32,643 bases of DNA, from the NCBI GenBank assembly GCA_017508975.1, contig JAFWQU010000022.1, positions 1 to 32,643 on the forward strand, in the 5' to 3' direction. The notes below the pieces were generated by a model. It was not told the origin of the DNA, ran no database searches, and saw nothing but the letters and a program-made list of their open reading frames with translations. This DNA comes from Clostridia bacterium. GTDB taxonomy: Bacteria; Bacillota; Clostridia; Christensenellales; Aristaeellaceae. Below are positions 23,393-31,110 of the stretch, piece after piece (positions within the stretch are counted from its first letter, which is position 1; each line of letters starts with the position of its first letter). The translations under genes were made by a program, and so were the position numbers.

Positions 23393-24133
23393 ATGAGAAA
23401 ATGGAGCGCGGCGCTGGCGCTTGTGTGTATTCTGACGCTGCTGGGCACCGCCGCAATGGGGGAGGAGCTGCGCATCGAGGAGGTGCAGCGGAAGGAAAAC
23501 GGGGACGTGCTGCTCTCCTGGAGCGGCGGAACCGCCCCCTACCATGTGCTGTACCAGATGAACGGCATCGCGGACGCCCACCTCTGGCAGGAGGATGAGG
23601 ACGGCATCCGCCGGCTGACCCACCACACGCTGACCTCCCTCGCGCCGGACACGAACTACACCCTCTATGTGGTGGACGGTGAACAGCACGCCGCCTCGGT
23701 GGAGCTCAAGGGACAGCCCAAGGCCTTCAGCGAGTTCAATATCCGGGTGACGATGACCCTGCGGCAGAAGGCCATGGGAAAGTCGAGCACGGTCAACAGC
23801 TTCAACGCCGCCAAGATCACCAACGGCCTGGCCGGTGGCGATTACACCGCGGGCGCCACGATCAAACTGGCCTACAAGCTCGGCGAGATCCGCACCTACA
23901 CCTACCGCATGGTGATGGTGCTGCCGGACGGCGAGGCGGTCACGCTGCACAGCCTGGAGGACAAGCTCTACCGCAGCGGCGGCAACGCCTACTCCTACTG
24001 GTCGTTCTACGATTTCTCGAACTTCTGGCGCTCGGTGCAGGAGATCTACGGCACGATCCCCGCGGGCGACTACACCTACAAGCTGTTCTTGAATGACGGT
24101 CTGGTGCATACGCAGACGATCCGGATCAACTGA
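23393..24133 (+). CDS. Secreted protein with Fn3-like N-terminal domain
   Basis: A 246-residue protein with a signal peptide (residues 1-23, cleaved near AAMG-EE). Residues 24-105 look like a fibronectin type III fold: DVLLSWSGG, then TLTSLAPDTNYTLYV, the typical closing strands. The remaining 140 residues are beta-rich (YTYRMVMVLPDGEAV, AGDYTYKLFLNDG) and end without an anchor, resembling a second Ig-like domain. Function unknown; it lies 22 bases after the peptidoglycan-binding gene and 14 before the esterase, so the three likely act together at the envelope. Confidence 0.75.
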   Translation: MRKWSAALALVCILTLLGTAAMGEELRIEEVQRKENGDVLLSWSGGTAPYHVLYQMNGIADAHLWQEDEDGIRRLTHHTLTSLAPDTNYTLYVVDGEQHAASVELKGQPKAFSEFNIRVTMTLRQKAMGKSSTVNSFNAAKITNGLAGGDYTAGATIKLAYKLGEIRTYTYRMVMVLPDGEAVTLHSLEDKLYRSGGNAYSYWSFYDFSNFWRSVQEIYGTIPAGDYTYKLFLNDGLVHTQTIRIN

Positions 24134-24147
24134 CGGGAGGAAGAGCG

Positions 24148-24924
24148 ATGGCCTTTCTGCAGACACAGTTTTTCTCCAAAGCGCTGGACGTGGCGGTGAC
24201 GGTGAACGTGATCCTGCCCGAGCCGGCGATGGGCATCGGCATCCAGGCCAAGGCGGGGGAGGAGCGTCCGCCCCGCGTGCTGTACCTGCTGCACGGCTAC
24301 TCCGACGACCACTCGATCTGGATGCGGCGCACGAGCATCGAGCGCTACGCCGCGCCGCACAACCTGGCGGTCGTGATGCCGGCGGTCAACCACTCCTTCT
24401 ACACCAACGAGGCCCACGGGGAGCGCTACTGGGACTTTGTCTCGGAGGAGCTGCCGAAGGTCGTACAGCGCTTCTTCCGTGTCTCCGCCGCGCCGGAGGA
24501 CACGTATGTGGCGGGTCTCTCGATGGGGGGCTACGGCGCGATGAAACTCGCGCTGACGCATCCGGAGCGCTTCGCCGCCGCGGCGAGCTTCTCCGGGGCC
24601 GTGGACATCGCGGACATGGGCCACCGGACCAAGGACTCCGTCGCGAACATGGCGCGGATCTTCGGGGAAGATCTGGAGATCGCCGGCACGGGGCATGACC
24701 TCTTCCACCTGCTGAAGATTCACGCGAAGGCCGCCCGCAAGCCCCGCCTGTACGTCTCCTGCGGCACGGACGACTTCCTCTACCACATGCACGGCAAGTT
24801 CGTCTCCGCGGCGGAGCAGCAGGGCTGGGACGTCACCCACCGCGAGATCCCCGGCCGCAGCCACGAGTGGGGGCTCTGGGACACCGAGGTGCTGTACTTC
24901 ATCGAGCAGTTTATTGCGGAATAA
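24148..24924 (+). CDS. EstA/esterase D-family carboxylesterase (CE1-like)
   Basis: A 258-residue alpha/beta hydrolase of the esterase D / tributyrin esterase type. The nucleophile is Ser125 in GLSMGGYGAM, the acid is at Asp208 or Asp209 in CGTDDF, and His239 lies in GRSHEWGLW. LLHGYSDDHSIWMR (48-61) is the oxyanion loop. There is no signal peptide, so it acts in the cytoplasm. Relatives deacetylate short acyl esters or hydrolyse S-formylglutathione; with plant-sugar genes nearby, removal of acetyl or feruloyl groups from imported oligosaccharides is a fair guess. It ends the operon before a good terminator. Confidence 0.9.
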   Translation: MAFLQTQFFSKALDVAVTVNVILPEPAMGIGIQAKAGEERPPRVLYLLHGYSDDHSIWMRRTSIERYAAPHNLAVVMPAVNHSFYTNEAHGERYWDFVSEELPKVVQRFFRVSAAPEDTYVAGLSMGGYGAMKLALTHPERFAAAASFSGAVDIADMGHRTKDSVANMARIFGEDLEIAGTGHDLFHLLKIHAKAARKPRLYVSCGTDDFLYHMHGKFVSAAEQQGWDVTHREIPGRSHEWGLWDTEVLYFIEQFIAE

Positions 24925-24943
24925 TCCAAGGAGTTTCAACGAA

Positions 24944-24967
24944 GCCGTCTGAACGGACGGCTTTTTT
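24944..24967 (+). terminator. Intrinsic terminator of the esterase operon
   Basis: Perfect stem GCCGTC/GACGGC (24944-24961) with a six-base loop, followed by six T residues (24962-24967), 20 bases after the esterase stop. Confidence 0.9.
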
Positions 24968-24976
24968 CAATGGAAA

Positions 24977-25000
24977 AGGCAGCCCCTTGCGGGACTGCCT
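24977..25000 (-). terminator. Intrinsic terminator of the ABC importer operon
   Basis: On the minus strand, a 10-base stem AGGCAGTCCC/GGGGCTGCCT (one G-U) with loop GCAA, followed by a short T-tract. It lies 17 bases after the stop of the permease gene at 25017 and back-to-back with the plus-strand terminator. Confidence 0.85.
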
Positions 25001-25016
25001 GGGATGAACCGGGGAA

Positions 25017-26540
25017 TTACTCCTTGACACCGCCGAGGGCAACGCCCGCGATGATGAACTTGGAGAAGGCGAAGTAGACGATGATCAGCGGCAGGGCTGT
25101 CAGGGTCAGGCCCAGGTAGATGGAGCCGTACTCTGTGCGGTAGATATCGCCGCGCAGCTCCTGCACCATCATGGGGAGGGTCTTCAGATCAGGCTTGGTG
25201 AACAGCATCAAGGGGGTCAGGTAGTTGTTCCAGGAACCGATGACCGACATGATGCCCATGGTAGCCATGGCGGGCACCATGATGGGCAGGATGATGCTGT
25301 TGAAGGTCCGGAACTCGTTGCAGCCGTCGATACGGGCCGCTTCCACCAGGGAGAGCTGGAGGTTCGCTTCCAGATACTGCCGGAAGAAGAACACCGTGGA
25401 GGCTGCCGCGATGGACGGGATGATCAGAGCCAGCCGGTTGTCGACCCAGCCCAACTGATACATGAACATGAAGAAGCCGGTGCCGGTGACCTGGCCGGGG
25501 ATCATGATGATGGCCATGACCACCGCGTAGAGGAACTTGTTGCCCTTGAACTGGTACACCTTGAAGCCGTAGGCCGTCATGGCGGAGAAGTACACCGCCA
25601 GGATGGTGGAGCCGAAGGCGATGATGGCGCTGTTCTTGAAGCCGATGGCCACGTTGAAGCCCTTGGTCGCCAGCACGTTCCAGTTATACTGCAGGTAGGA
25701 GCCCGGGATCAGGCTGACGCCCTGCTGGATGGCCTGGCTGGAACGGGTGGCGTTCACCATCATGATCCAGAAGGGCACGATGGCCAGCGCGCTCAGCAGA
25801 GAGCAGAACACATAGATCATGCTCCGCTTGGAGTTGTGCACACCCTGGACATGGGCCGCGAAGGCGACGATGGAGCCGCCAATCAGCATGAGGACCACCG
25901 GCGTGCTCAGGGACGCGTTGCCATAGGGCAGCTTGATGGGGAAGGAGACCAGCCGCAGCACGATGTAGACGCTCAGGACGACGCCGCAGAGCTGCAGGAA
26001 GGAGGCGACGGTGTACAGGACGCTGGCGTCCTTGTTGCCTCCGAGCACGATCAGCGCGGCGGAGACCACGAGGCAGCACAGCACAGCCCAGATGCAGACA
26101 TTGTAGGAGGTGAACTGCCACTCGGAGCTCACCCGCTGGTTGTTGGACATGTTCCAGCTGTCATAGAGCTTATACTGGTTGACGACCTGCATGTCGATCT
26201 CCAGCTCGCTGGGCAGCTGTCCGGGGAGGAAGCTGTAGCGCAGGCCGCTGTTGCCCGCGTTCGCGCTGGCAGCCTCCTGCTGGGCGATCAGGGCGTCCAG
26301 CTTTTCCTGTTCCTTCTGGACCTTGTCGCGCTGCTTCTGGATGTCGGCCTCGGACTTCTTGCCGCCGGCGATCCAGCGGTCCAGCTGGGTCTGGGCGCTC
26401 TCCACCTTGCCCTGCTGTTTCACGATATCGGCGGCCAGGGCGTTGGAGGAATTGTCGTGGAAGGTTGCCACGGGCAGGAACAGGCTCAGGATGGCGATGG
26501 CGATGAAGGCCAGGCAAATGATTTTGCGGATCGGCTTCAT
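25017..26540 (-). CDS. Carbohydrate ABC importer permease (MalG type) with large N-terminal extension
   Basis: A 507-residue permease, about 230 longer than typical MalG-type proteins. The C-terminal part (from residue 240) is the normal MalG fold of six helices, with the ATPase-contacting EAA loop VEAARIDGCNEFRTFNSIILP at 399-419. The N-terminal extension has helix 1 (7-25), a Gln/Lys/Glu-rich coiled coil (about 36-92), a soluble segment (93-143), and three more helices (146-166, 172-196, 213-230). With helix 1 leading outward, the coiled coil is probably outside the membrane. No database comparison was possible, so whether the extension is lineage-typical is unknown. The ATG overlaps the other permease gene as ATGA. 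Confidence 0.9.
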   Translation of the reverse strand: MKPIRKIICLAFIAIAILSLFLPVATFHDNSSNALAADIVKQQGKVESAQTQLDRWIAGGKKSEADIQKQRDKVQKEQEKLDALIAQQEAASANAGNSGLRYSFLPGQLPSELEIDMQVVNQYKLYDSWNMSNNQRVSSEWQFTSYNVCIWAVLCCLVVSAALIVLGGNKDASVLYTVASFLQLCGVVLSVYIVLRLVSFPIKLPYGNASLSTPVVLMLIGGSIVAFAAHVQGVHNSKRSMIYVFCSLLSALAIVPFWIMMVNATRSSQAIQQGVSLIPGSYLQYNWNVLATKGFNVAIGFKNSAIIAFGSTILAVYFSAMTAYGFKVYQFKGNKFLYAVVMAIIMIPGQVTGTGFFMFMYQLGWVDNRLALIIPSIAAASTVFFFRQYLEANLQLSLVEAARIDGCNEFRTFNSIILPIMVPAMATMGIMSVIGSWNNYLTPLMLFTKPDLKTLPMMVQELRGDIYRTEYGSIYLGLTLTALPLIIVYFAFSKFIIAGVALGGVKE

Positions 26541-27517
26541 TTCACAAACGCCCCCTTTCTGCTGACCTTACCCGGCTTGGGGTCGTGGTCGTTGAGGATG
26601 TAGCGGATCAGCAGCGAGCCGATGATGATGATCACGAAGAGCACCACGGAGGCCGCGCTCGCCATGTTGAAGTTCCGGGAGCCGGTGAAGCCCTGGGTGT
26701 AGATGAAGCGGGCCACGGTGTTGGTGGTCTCGTTCGGGTTGCCCTGGGTCATCATGTGCGGGATATCGAACATGGTCAGACCGCCGACCAGGGAGGTGGT
26801 CAGATTGTAGACCAGGATGGGCTTGATCAGCGGCAGGGTGATCTTCCAGAAGGTCTGGCGGGAGGAGCAGCCGTCCACCAGCGCCGCCTCGAACAGGGAG
26901 GGGTTGATGCCGCTTATGCCGGCGATCATGATGATCATGGTATTGCCGCACCACATCCACCACTGGATGAAGGAGATCAGGCCGCGGCTCCACTCCACCG
27001 AGCGGAAATACTCGATGGGCAGGTTGGACAGGCCGAGCGTCTGGATTAGGGTGTTCACGGGGCCGATGGGGTAGGCGAAGAAGCTCATGAACAGCATACC
27101 GATGGTAGCGGCGGTGATGATGTTCGGCATGAAGATCGTGACCTTGAAGAAGCCCTGCGCCTTCAGCCGCAGCCGGCTGTCGGTGAACCAGGAGGCCAGG
27201 ATCAGAGCCAGGCCCAGCTGGGGCACGAAGTTGAAGAACCAGATGATGATCGTGTTGCCCAGGGAGCCCCAGAATTTGCCGTAGACCAGGCTGTTGGGAT
27301 CGAACAGCTGGCGGAAGTTCTCGTACCAGGGGTTCATGATGTTGTTGTCCAGGACGTGCTCCCAGCCAACCGCATCGGTGACGGAGGTCTTGAAGGTGAA
27401 GAGGATCGGATAGAGACCAAAGATCAGGAACGTGATGAAGAAGGGCGCCACGAAGATATATCCCCAGTGGCTATAGCTGACGGATTTAACCTTCTTCTTG
27501 TTGGAGACAGCTTGCAT
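26537..27517 (-). CDS. Carbohydrate ABC importer permease (MalF/UgpA type)
   Basis: A 326-residue membrane protein with six predicted helices. The first is WGYIFVAPFFITFLIFGLYP, which is typical of UgpA/LacF-like permeases. The EAA loop is EAALVDGCSSRQTFWKITLP. ATG 27517 follows AGAGG, seven bases upstream. A longer frame open to 27616 would run into the intergenic hairpin and is rejected. It pairs with the MalG-type permease and the binding protein; no ATPase gene is present, so the importer probably uses a shared MsmX-type ATPase encoded elsewhere. Confidence 0.92.
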   Translation of the reverse strand: MQAVSNKKKVKSVSYSHWGYIFVAPFFITFLIFGLYPILFTFKTSVTDAVGWEHVLDNNIMNPWYENFRQLFDPNSLVYGKFWGSLGNTIIIWFFNFVPQLGLALILASWFTDSRLRLKAQGFFKVTIFMPNIITAATIGMLFMSFFAYPIGPVNTLIQTLGLSNLPIEYFRSVEWSRGLISFIQWWMWCGNTMIIMIAGISGINPSLFEAALVDGCSSRQTFWKITLPLIKPILVYNLTTSLVGGLTMFDIPHMMTQGNPNETTNTVARFIYTQGFTGSRNFNMASAASVVLFVIIIIGSLLIRYILNDHDPKPGKVSRKGAFVK

Positions 27518-27561
27518 CGAACCACCTCTTACGTCAGAATCTGGCCATTCCCGCACATATG

Positions 27562-27622
27562 CAAGGAATGAGGAGTGGGAAGGATGGGAGAGGGCGGGAT
27601 CCTTCCCACTCCTCATTCCTTG
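27562..27622 (-). repeat. 24-base perfect inverted repeat before the permease genes
   Basis: Arms 27562-27585 and 27599-27622 are perfect complements (each begins or ends CAAGGAATGAGGAGTGGG) around a 13-base G-rich loop. In the mRNA this makes a very stable hairpin 45 bases ahead of the permease start. With no T-tract after it, it looks like an RNA-protecting or processing hairpin rather than a terminator. Confidence 0.85.
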
Positions 27623-27646
27623 TTTATCAGGAAAGACAGGAAGAAC

Positions 27647-27683
27647 GGGGCTGCCCCCTGCCTCATTGGCAAGAGACAGCCCC
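27647..27683 (-). terminator. Hairpin just after the binding-protein gene (partial terminator/stabiliser)
   Basis: On the minus strand a 16-base stem, GGGGCTG/CAGCCCC extended by a run of G-U and G-C pairs and by GCC/GGC, with a five-base loop (27663-27667). It is followed by GTTCTT, a weak T-rich tract. It sits 40 bases after the binding-protein stop and could let most transcripts end there while some reach the permeases. Confidence 0.65.
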
Positions 27684-27723
27684 GAAGGTATGTCTACCTT
27701 AGATTACGCGATGCCTGAGCAAA

Positions 27724-29085
27724 TCACTCCACGGTGATGGTGGTGATGGCGGCGGCAACAGCGGCCTTGAACTCGGACAGGCAGGTGTCCAGATCCTTCT
27801 CGCCCTTGGTGTAAGGAGTGGTCACATAGTCGTTCCACAGACCGTTGATGGTGTCGTCATACTCGCTCATCAGAGAGCCGTTGGCCAGAGCCGCGGCGGA
27901 AGCGAAGATGGCGTAGTGATCCTGACCGCCCAGGAAGGGGTTCGGGGTGCCGCCGTTGGCCAGGATGGTCTCCACGGCCTTGGCGCTGCCCACGAAGTCG
28001 CCGGAATCGGCAGCATACTGGGTCAGGAAGTCGTCGTTCAGGGTGAAGAAGTAGATCAGGTCATGCATGGCAGCCTTCTTCGCGTCGTCAGCCACAGCGG
28101 CCTTCGCAGCGTTGATGCCCATCCAGGTGCCGCCCCAGCTGTAAGCCACTGGGCCGTCGGTGATGCGCCAGTCGCCATAGGTGCCGTTCTCGGTAGCGTT
28201 GGCAATGTTCTCCTCGGAGTCGGGGTTCTCAGCATCCCAGCCAGCCACGCAGTTGGGCTTCAGGGTGTAATGCAGGCCCCAGGTGGGGAGGAAGTAGCAC
28301 AGGGTCTCCAGCTCACCGCGCATGCCGGCGAACCAAACCTCGGACCAGGCGCCGCCCTTGTGGGTCAGGTCGTCCTCTTCCAGAGTCTTGCACAGTTCTT
28401 CGAAGTCCAGGAGCTCGTCGTCGATGACCAGCTTGCCATCCACGACCCAGCCCTCGGAGCGCTGATACTGATAGGCATTCCAGATGTCGCCAGAACCGAT
28501 AACCATCTTGCAGGCGCCCTCGGAGGCTTCCTTCAGCTCCTCAGCGGTGGCCAGGAAGGTATCCCAGTCAGCGACCTTGGCCTGCATCTCCTCAGGAGAG
28601 GTGACGCCCAGATACTTCTCGGCCAGGGAGGCACGATACATCAGAACGCCAGGGGTGGATTGCCAGGACAGGCCCTTCTGGACGCCGGCAGCGTTCTGGC
28701 CGATCTGAGCCATCACGGGGAAGGCCACAGACAGCTCTTCGTCGGTGAAGCCGATATCCTTCAGATCGCCGGTCCAATCCATCTCGACATAGTGCTTCAC
28801 GAAGGCAGCTTCCAGCGTGAAGATGTCGGGAGCCTCATCGGAGGCAGCGTTCGCACCCAGCAGGTTGTCAACCTTGGTGGTGTAGGCGTTGCCGTCGGTG
28901 GGATAGATCTGGAACTCGATCTCGAGCTCGGGATGGTTGGGCAGATAGTACTTCTCGATCATGCCCTGCAGCTCGTTGGTGAAGGACCACACAACCAGCT
29001 TGATCTTGCCTTCGTCAGCGCTGGCAATGCTCATCATGCCGATCAGCATCATCGCGGCCAGAACCAGAGCAAGTACCTTCTTCAT
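27724..29085 (-). CDS. Extracellular sugar-binding protein of an ABC importer
   Basis: A 453-residue family 1-type (MalE/UgpB-like) solute-binding protein. Residues 1-23 are a signal peptide ending SIASA before Asp; there is no lipobox Cys. The mature protein starts KIKLVVWSFTNEL, the usual first strand of these proteins, and has typical aromatic sugar-contact stretches (GWVVDGK, YSWGGTWMGINAAK). The sugar is unknown. ATG 29085 follows AAGGAGG. Base composition is lower in G+C than the neighbouring clusters, with codon use typical of an abundant protein. The strong promoter and hairpins in the downstream gap also fit higher expression of this gene than of its permeases. Confidence 0.93.
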   Translation of the reverse strand: MKKVLALVLAAMMLIGMMSIASADEGKIKLVVWSFTNELQGMIEKYYLPNHPELEIEFQIYPTDGNAYTTKVDNLLGANAASDEAPDIFTLEAAFVKHYVEMDWTGDLKDIGFTDEELSVAFPVMAQIGQNAAGVQKGLSWQSTPGVLMYRASLAEKYLGVTSPEEMQAKVADWDTFLATAEELKEASEGACKMVIGSGDIWNAYQYQRSEGWVVDGKLVIDDELLDFEELCKTLEEDDLTHKGGAWSEVWFAGMRGELETLCYFLPTWGLHYTLKPNCVAGWDAENPDSEENIANATENGTYGDWRITDGPVAYSWGGTWMGINAAKAAVADDAKKAAMHDLIYFFTLNDDFLTQYAADSGDFVGSAKAVETILANGGTPNPFLGGQDHYAIFASAAALANGSLMSEYDDTINGLWNDYVTTPYTKGEKDLDTCLSEFKAAVAAAITTITVE

Positions 29086-29106
29086 ACGGGTTCCTCCTTG
29101 TGAATT

Positions 29107-29147
29107 GCGGCGTTGCCGCGTATTTCTCAAACGGCCGAAACCGTTTC
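29107..29147 (-). promoter_or_regulatory. Leader hairpin and dyads upstream of the binding-protein gene
   Basis: A small GCGGC/GCCGC hairpin (29107-29119) and an inverted repeat AAACGG/CCGTTT (29129-29146) that overlaps the 5-1-5 palindrome GAAAC-C-GTTTC (29137-29147). These lie in the ~145-base leader between the promoter and the ATG and could serve as a repressor site or as RNA structure. Confidence 0.4.
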
Positions 29148-29236
29148 AGATGCAGAACCTGTTTCCGCACAGGCCGATCGACAATACGACGGACCTATCC
29201 GATGCGGTTGAATTATCCCCTTTGAAGACATCACGG

Positions 29237-29265
29237 ATTATAGCACAGACTTTCAGAATTGTCCA
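29237..29265 (-). promoter_or_regulatory. Promoter of the ABC importer operon
   Basis: On the minus strand TGGACA (29260-29265), 17-base spacer, perfect TATAAT (29237-29242) with an extended -10 TG. Transcription would start near 29230. Confidence 0.8.
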
Positions 29266-29350
29266 GTATTCTTTTTCAAAATGTGCAAAGAGGGAAAATC
29301 GCCCGCAAACCCAGTATTGATAAGGCTTACAGCGTTTTTTCAACCGTTTT

Positions 29351-29364
29351 CGAAAATGTTTTCG
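29351..29364. promoter_or_regulatory. LacI-family-type operator palindrome
   Basis: The 14-base perfect palindrome CGAAAATGTTTTCG lies about 85 bases upstream of the importer -35 element. It has the form of MalR/LacI-type sites. A related partial site AACGTTTCA is at 29387-29395. No regulator gene is in the window. Confidence 0.45.
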
Positions 29365-29413
29365 CTCGCATCAATAATTGCTTTTTAACGTTTCAGATGT
29401 TGTCACTTTGGAA

Positions 29414-29425
29414 GAAAGCGCTTTC
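29414..29425. promoter_or_regulatory. CcpA-type cre site
   Basis: GAAAGCGCTTTC is a perfect 12-base palindrome and matches the cre consensus for carbon catabolite control (TGAAAGCGCTTTC on the minus strand). It is about 150 bases upstream of the mapped promoter elements of the sugar importer, further than usual for roadblock or promoter repression. Confidence 0.5.
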
Positions 29426-29605
29426 ATAAGAAGCCCGGATCAGGATGAAAAAAGCAGAAGCGAATTTCACCGCCTTCAGGGGGACAGGTACCCTCCGATT
29501 GCCCCAGTTTTCCGACCTGCTAGTATGAAAGCTTTCCGCTTATTACACCAATCACAAGTAATGCCGATCTCAAGTAAGAATTGCAAATCCAGCAACAGCA
29601 TGTGG

Positions 29606-29668
29606 CCGAAGGTCCAGGGCGATCGGAAAGCCCTGGTCGCGCCCGCAGGCGCGAAATCTCTTCGTTGA
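29606..29668 (+). repeat. Dispersed two-hairpin element, copy 3
   Basis: CCGAAGG (29606-29612); hairpin 1 CCAGGGC/GCCCTGG (29614-29636) with loop GATCGGAAA; hairpin 2 CGCGCC/GGCGCG (29638-29653) with loop CGCA; right end AAATCTC, three bases, GTTGA. The core is identical to copy 2, but the left flank (CATGTGG) differs. Confidence 0.75.
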
Positions 29669-29713
29669 CAATAAAACTGATACTGAATGTCTTTCAAAAC
29701 ATGAAGAAAGCTG

Positions 29714-29767
29714 TCAGTGCTTCGCACTGACCAGAGGGCTTTCCGATCGCCCTCTGGACTCCTTCGG
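29714..29767 (-). repeat. Dispersed two-hairpin element, copy 4 (inverted)
   Basis: On the minus strand: CCGAAGG (29761-29767), hairpin 1 CCAGAGGGC/GCCCTCTGG (29731-29757) with loop GATCGGAAA, hairpin 2 CAGTGC/GCACTG (29715-29729) with loop GAA. Hairpin 2 is different in sequence from the other copies but still a perfect stem. Copy 4 faces copy 3 across 45 bases. Confidence 0.7.
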
Positions 29768-29826
29768 ATCCCCGCTGTTTAGATGGAAACAGTATGAGAA
29801 CAGTTCTGTTGCAGGAAAAAGCGCGC

Positions 29827-29871
29827 AAAAAACCGCCCGCCCGGTGAGGGGTGAGCGGCTTGACGCGGTTT
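29827..29871 (-). terminator. Intrinsic terminator after rplA
   Basis: On the minus strand AAACCGC pairs with GCGGTTT around a 30-base interior with further CCGC/GCGG pairing, followed by a run of T residues. The stem begins one base after the rplA stop. It ends the tuf-to-rplA transcript. Confidence 0.75.
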
Positions 29872-29872
29872 C

Positions 29873-30562
29873 TCAGAACTTCAGAGGGTTGACCCGGATG
29901 CCGGGGCCCATGGTGGAGCTCAGATAGACCGAGCGGATATAGGTGCCCTTCGCGGCGGCAGGCTTCGCCTTGATGATGGCTTCCATCAGAACCGCCAGGT
30001 TCTCGTTCAGCTTCTCGACGCCGAAGGAGACCTTGCCGATGGGGCAGTGGATGATGGCCGTCTTGTCCAGACGATACTCCACTTTACCGGCTTTGATGTC
30101 GTGCACCGCCTTGGTGACGTCCATGGTCACGGTGCCGGACTTGGGGTTCGGCATGAGGCCCTTGGGGCCCAGGACGCGGCCGATGCGGCCGACCAGACCC
30201 ATCATGTCAGGGGTGGCCACGCAGACATCGAATCCGAACCAGTTCTCCTGCTGGATCTTGGCGATCATGTCCTCGGCGCCGACGAAGTCCGCACCAGCGG
30301 CCTCGGCTTCCTTGGCCTTGTCGCCCTTGGTGATGACCAGCACGCGGATGGTCTTGCCGGTGCCGTGGGGCAGCACGACCGCGCCGCGGACCTGCTGATC
30401 CGCGTGACGGGGGTCAACGCCCAGACGGACGGAGACTTCCACGGTCTCGTCGAACTTGGCCTTGCCGGTCTTGATCGCCAGATCACAGGCCTGGTCGGGA
30501 TCGTACAGGTTCATGCTGTCGATCAGCTTCGCGCTGTCCTGATACTTCTTGCCATGCTTCAT
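29873..30562 (-). CDS. rplA: 50S ribosomal protein L1
   Basis: A 229-residue uL1, the normal length. Landmarks: [10 protein letters not shown] start, [20 protein letters not shown], the signature [21 protein letters not shown], and the C-terminal [17 protein letters not shown]. It binds the L1 stalk of 23S rRNA and in other bacteria represses its own rplK-rplA mRNA. ATG 30562 follows AAGGAGG. Unlike the usual arrangement, it is followed by a terminator and not by rplJ-rplL. Confidence 0.98.
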   Translation of the reverse strand: MKHGKKYQDSAKLIDSMNLYDPDQACDLAIKTGKAKFDETVEVSVRLGVDPRHADQQVRGAVVLPHGTGKTIRVLVITKGDKAKEAEAAGADFVGAEDMIAKIQQENWFGFDVCVATPDMMGLVGRIGRVLGPKGLMPNPKSGTVTMDVTKAVHDIKAGKVEYRLDKTAIIHCPIGKVSFGVEKLNENLAVLMEAIIKAKPAAAKGTYIRSVYLSSTMGPGIRVNPLKF

Positions 30563-30620
30563 GTTGAAAATTCCTCCTTGTGGTGGTAACGGCACAATGT
30601 CCTCCCACAGTCGTTGATAA

Positions 30621-31049
30621 TTACGCTTCCACAGTCACGCCCATGCTGCGGGCGGTGCCGGCCACCATGGATTCGGCGGCCTCGAGGCTCGCGGCGTTCA
30701 GATCGGGCATCTTGATCTTAGCGATCTTGGTGACCTGTTCCTTGGTCAGCTGACCCACCTTGTCGCGGTTGGGCCGGGCGCTGGCGGTCTCAATGCCGAG
30801 CTCCTTCTTGATGAGGACCGGCACCGGGGGCGTCTTCAGGATGAAGCTGAAGGAGCGGTCGGAGTAGACCGTGATCACGACAGGCACGATCATGCCGGGG
30901 TCGTAGCTCTTGGACTTCTCGTTGAACTCCTTGCAGAAGCCGGGAATGTTCACGCCATGCTGACCCAGCGCGGGGCCGATGGGCGGGGCCGGGTTGGCCT
31001 TGCCGGCCGGCACCTGCAGCTTGATATACGCGGAAACTTTCTTTGCCAT
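30621..31049 (-). CDS. rplK: 50S ribosomal protein L11
   Basis: A 142-residue uL11 with the N-terminal [20 protein letters not shown] and the C-terminal rRNA-binding domain including the GTARSMGV signature. It forms the GTPase-associated centre and is needed for the stringent response through RelA. ATG 31049 is preceded by AGGAGG (11 bases); an in-frame GTG at 31061 abuts that site and is rejected. Confidence 0.98.
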   Translation of the reverse strand: MAKKVSAYIKLQVPAGKANPAPPIGPALGQHGVNIPGFCKEFNEKSKSYDPGMIVPVVITVYSDRSFSFILKTPPVPVLIKKELGIETASARPNRDKVGQLTKEQVTKIAKIKMPDLNAASLEAAESMVAGTARSMGVTVEA

Positions 31050-31110
31050 GTTCGATGGCACCTCCTAGCTTATGTGGTTAGACGAAAGCGCGCGCACGCT
31101 TCCTCCCACT

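Noticed and set aside
29479-29494. GGGGGACAGGTACCC motif resembling phrases seen near some REP elements
   Set aside because: A single short occurrence with only partial internal symmetry (GGTACC); not enough to call a feature.
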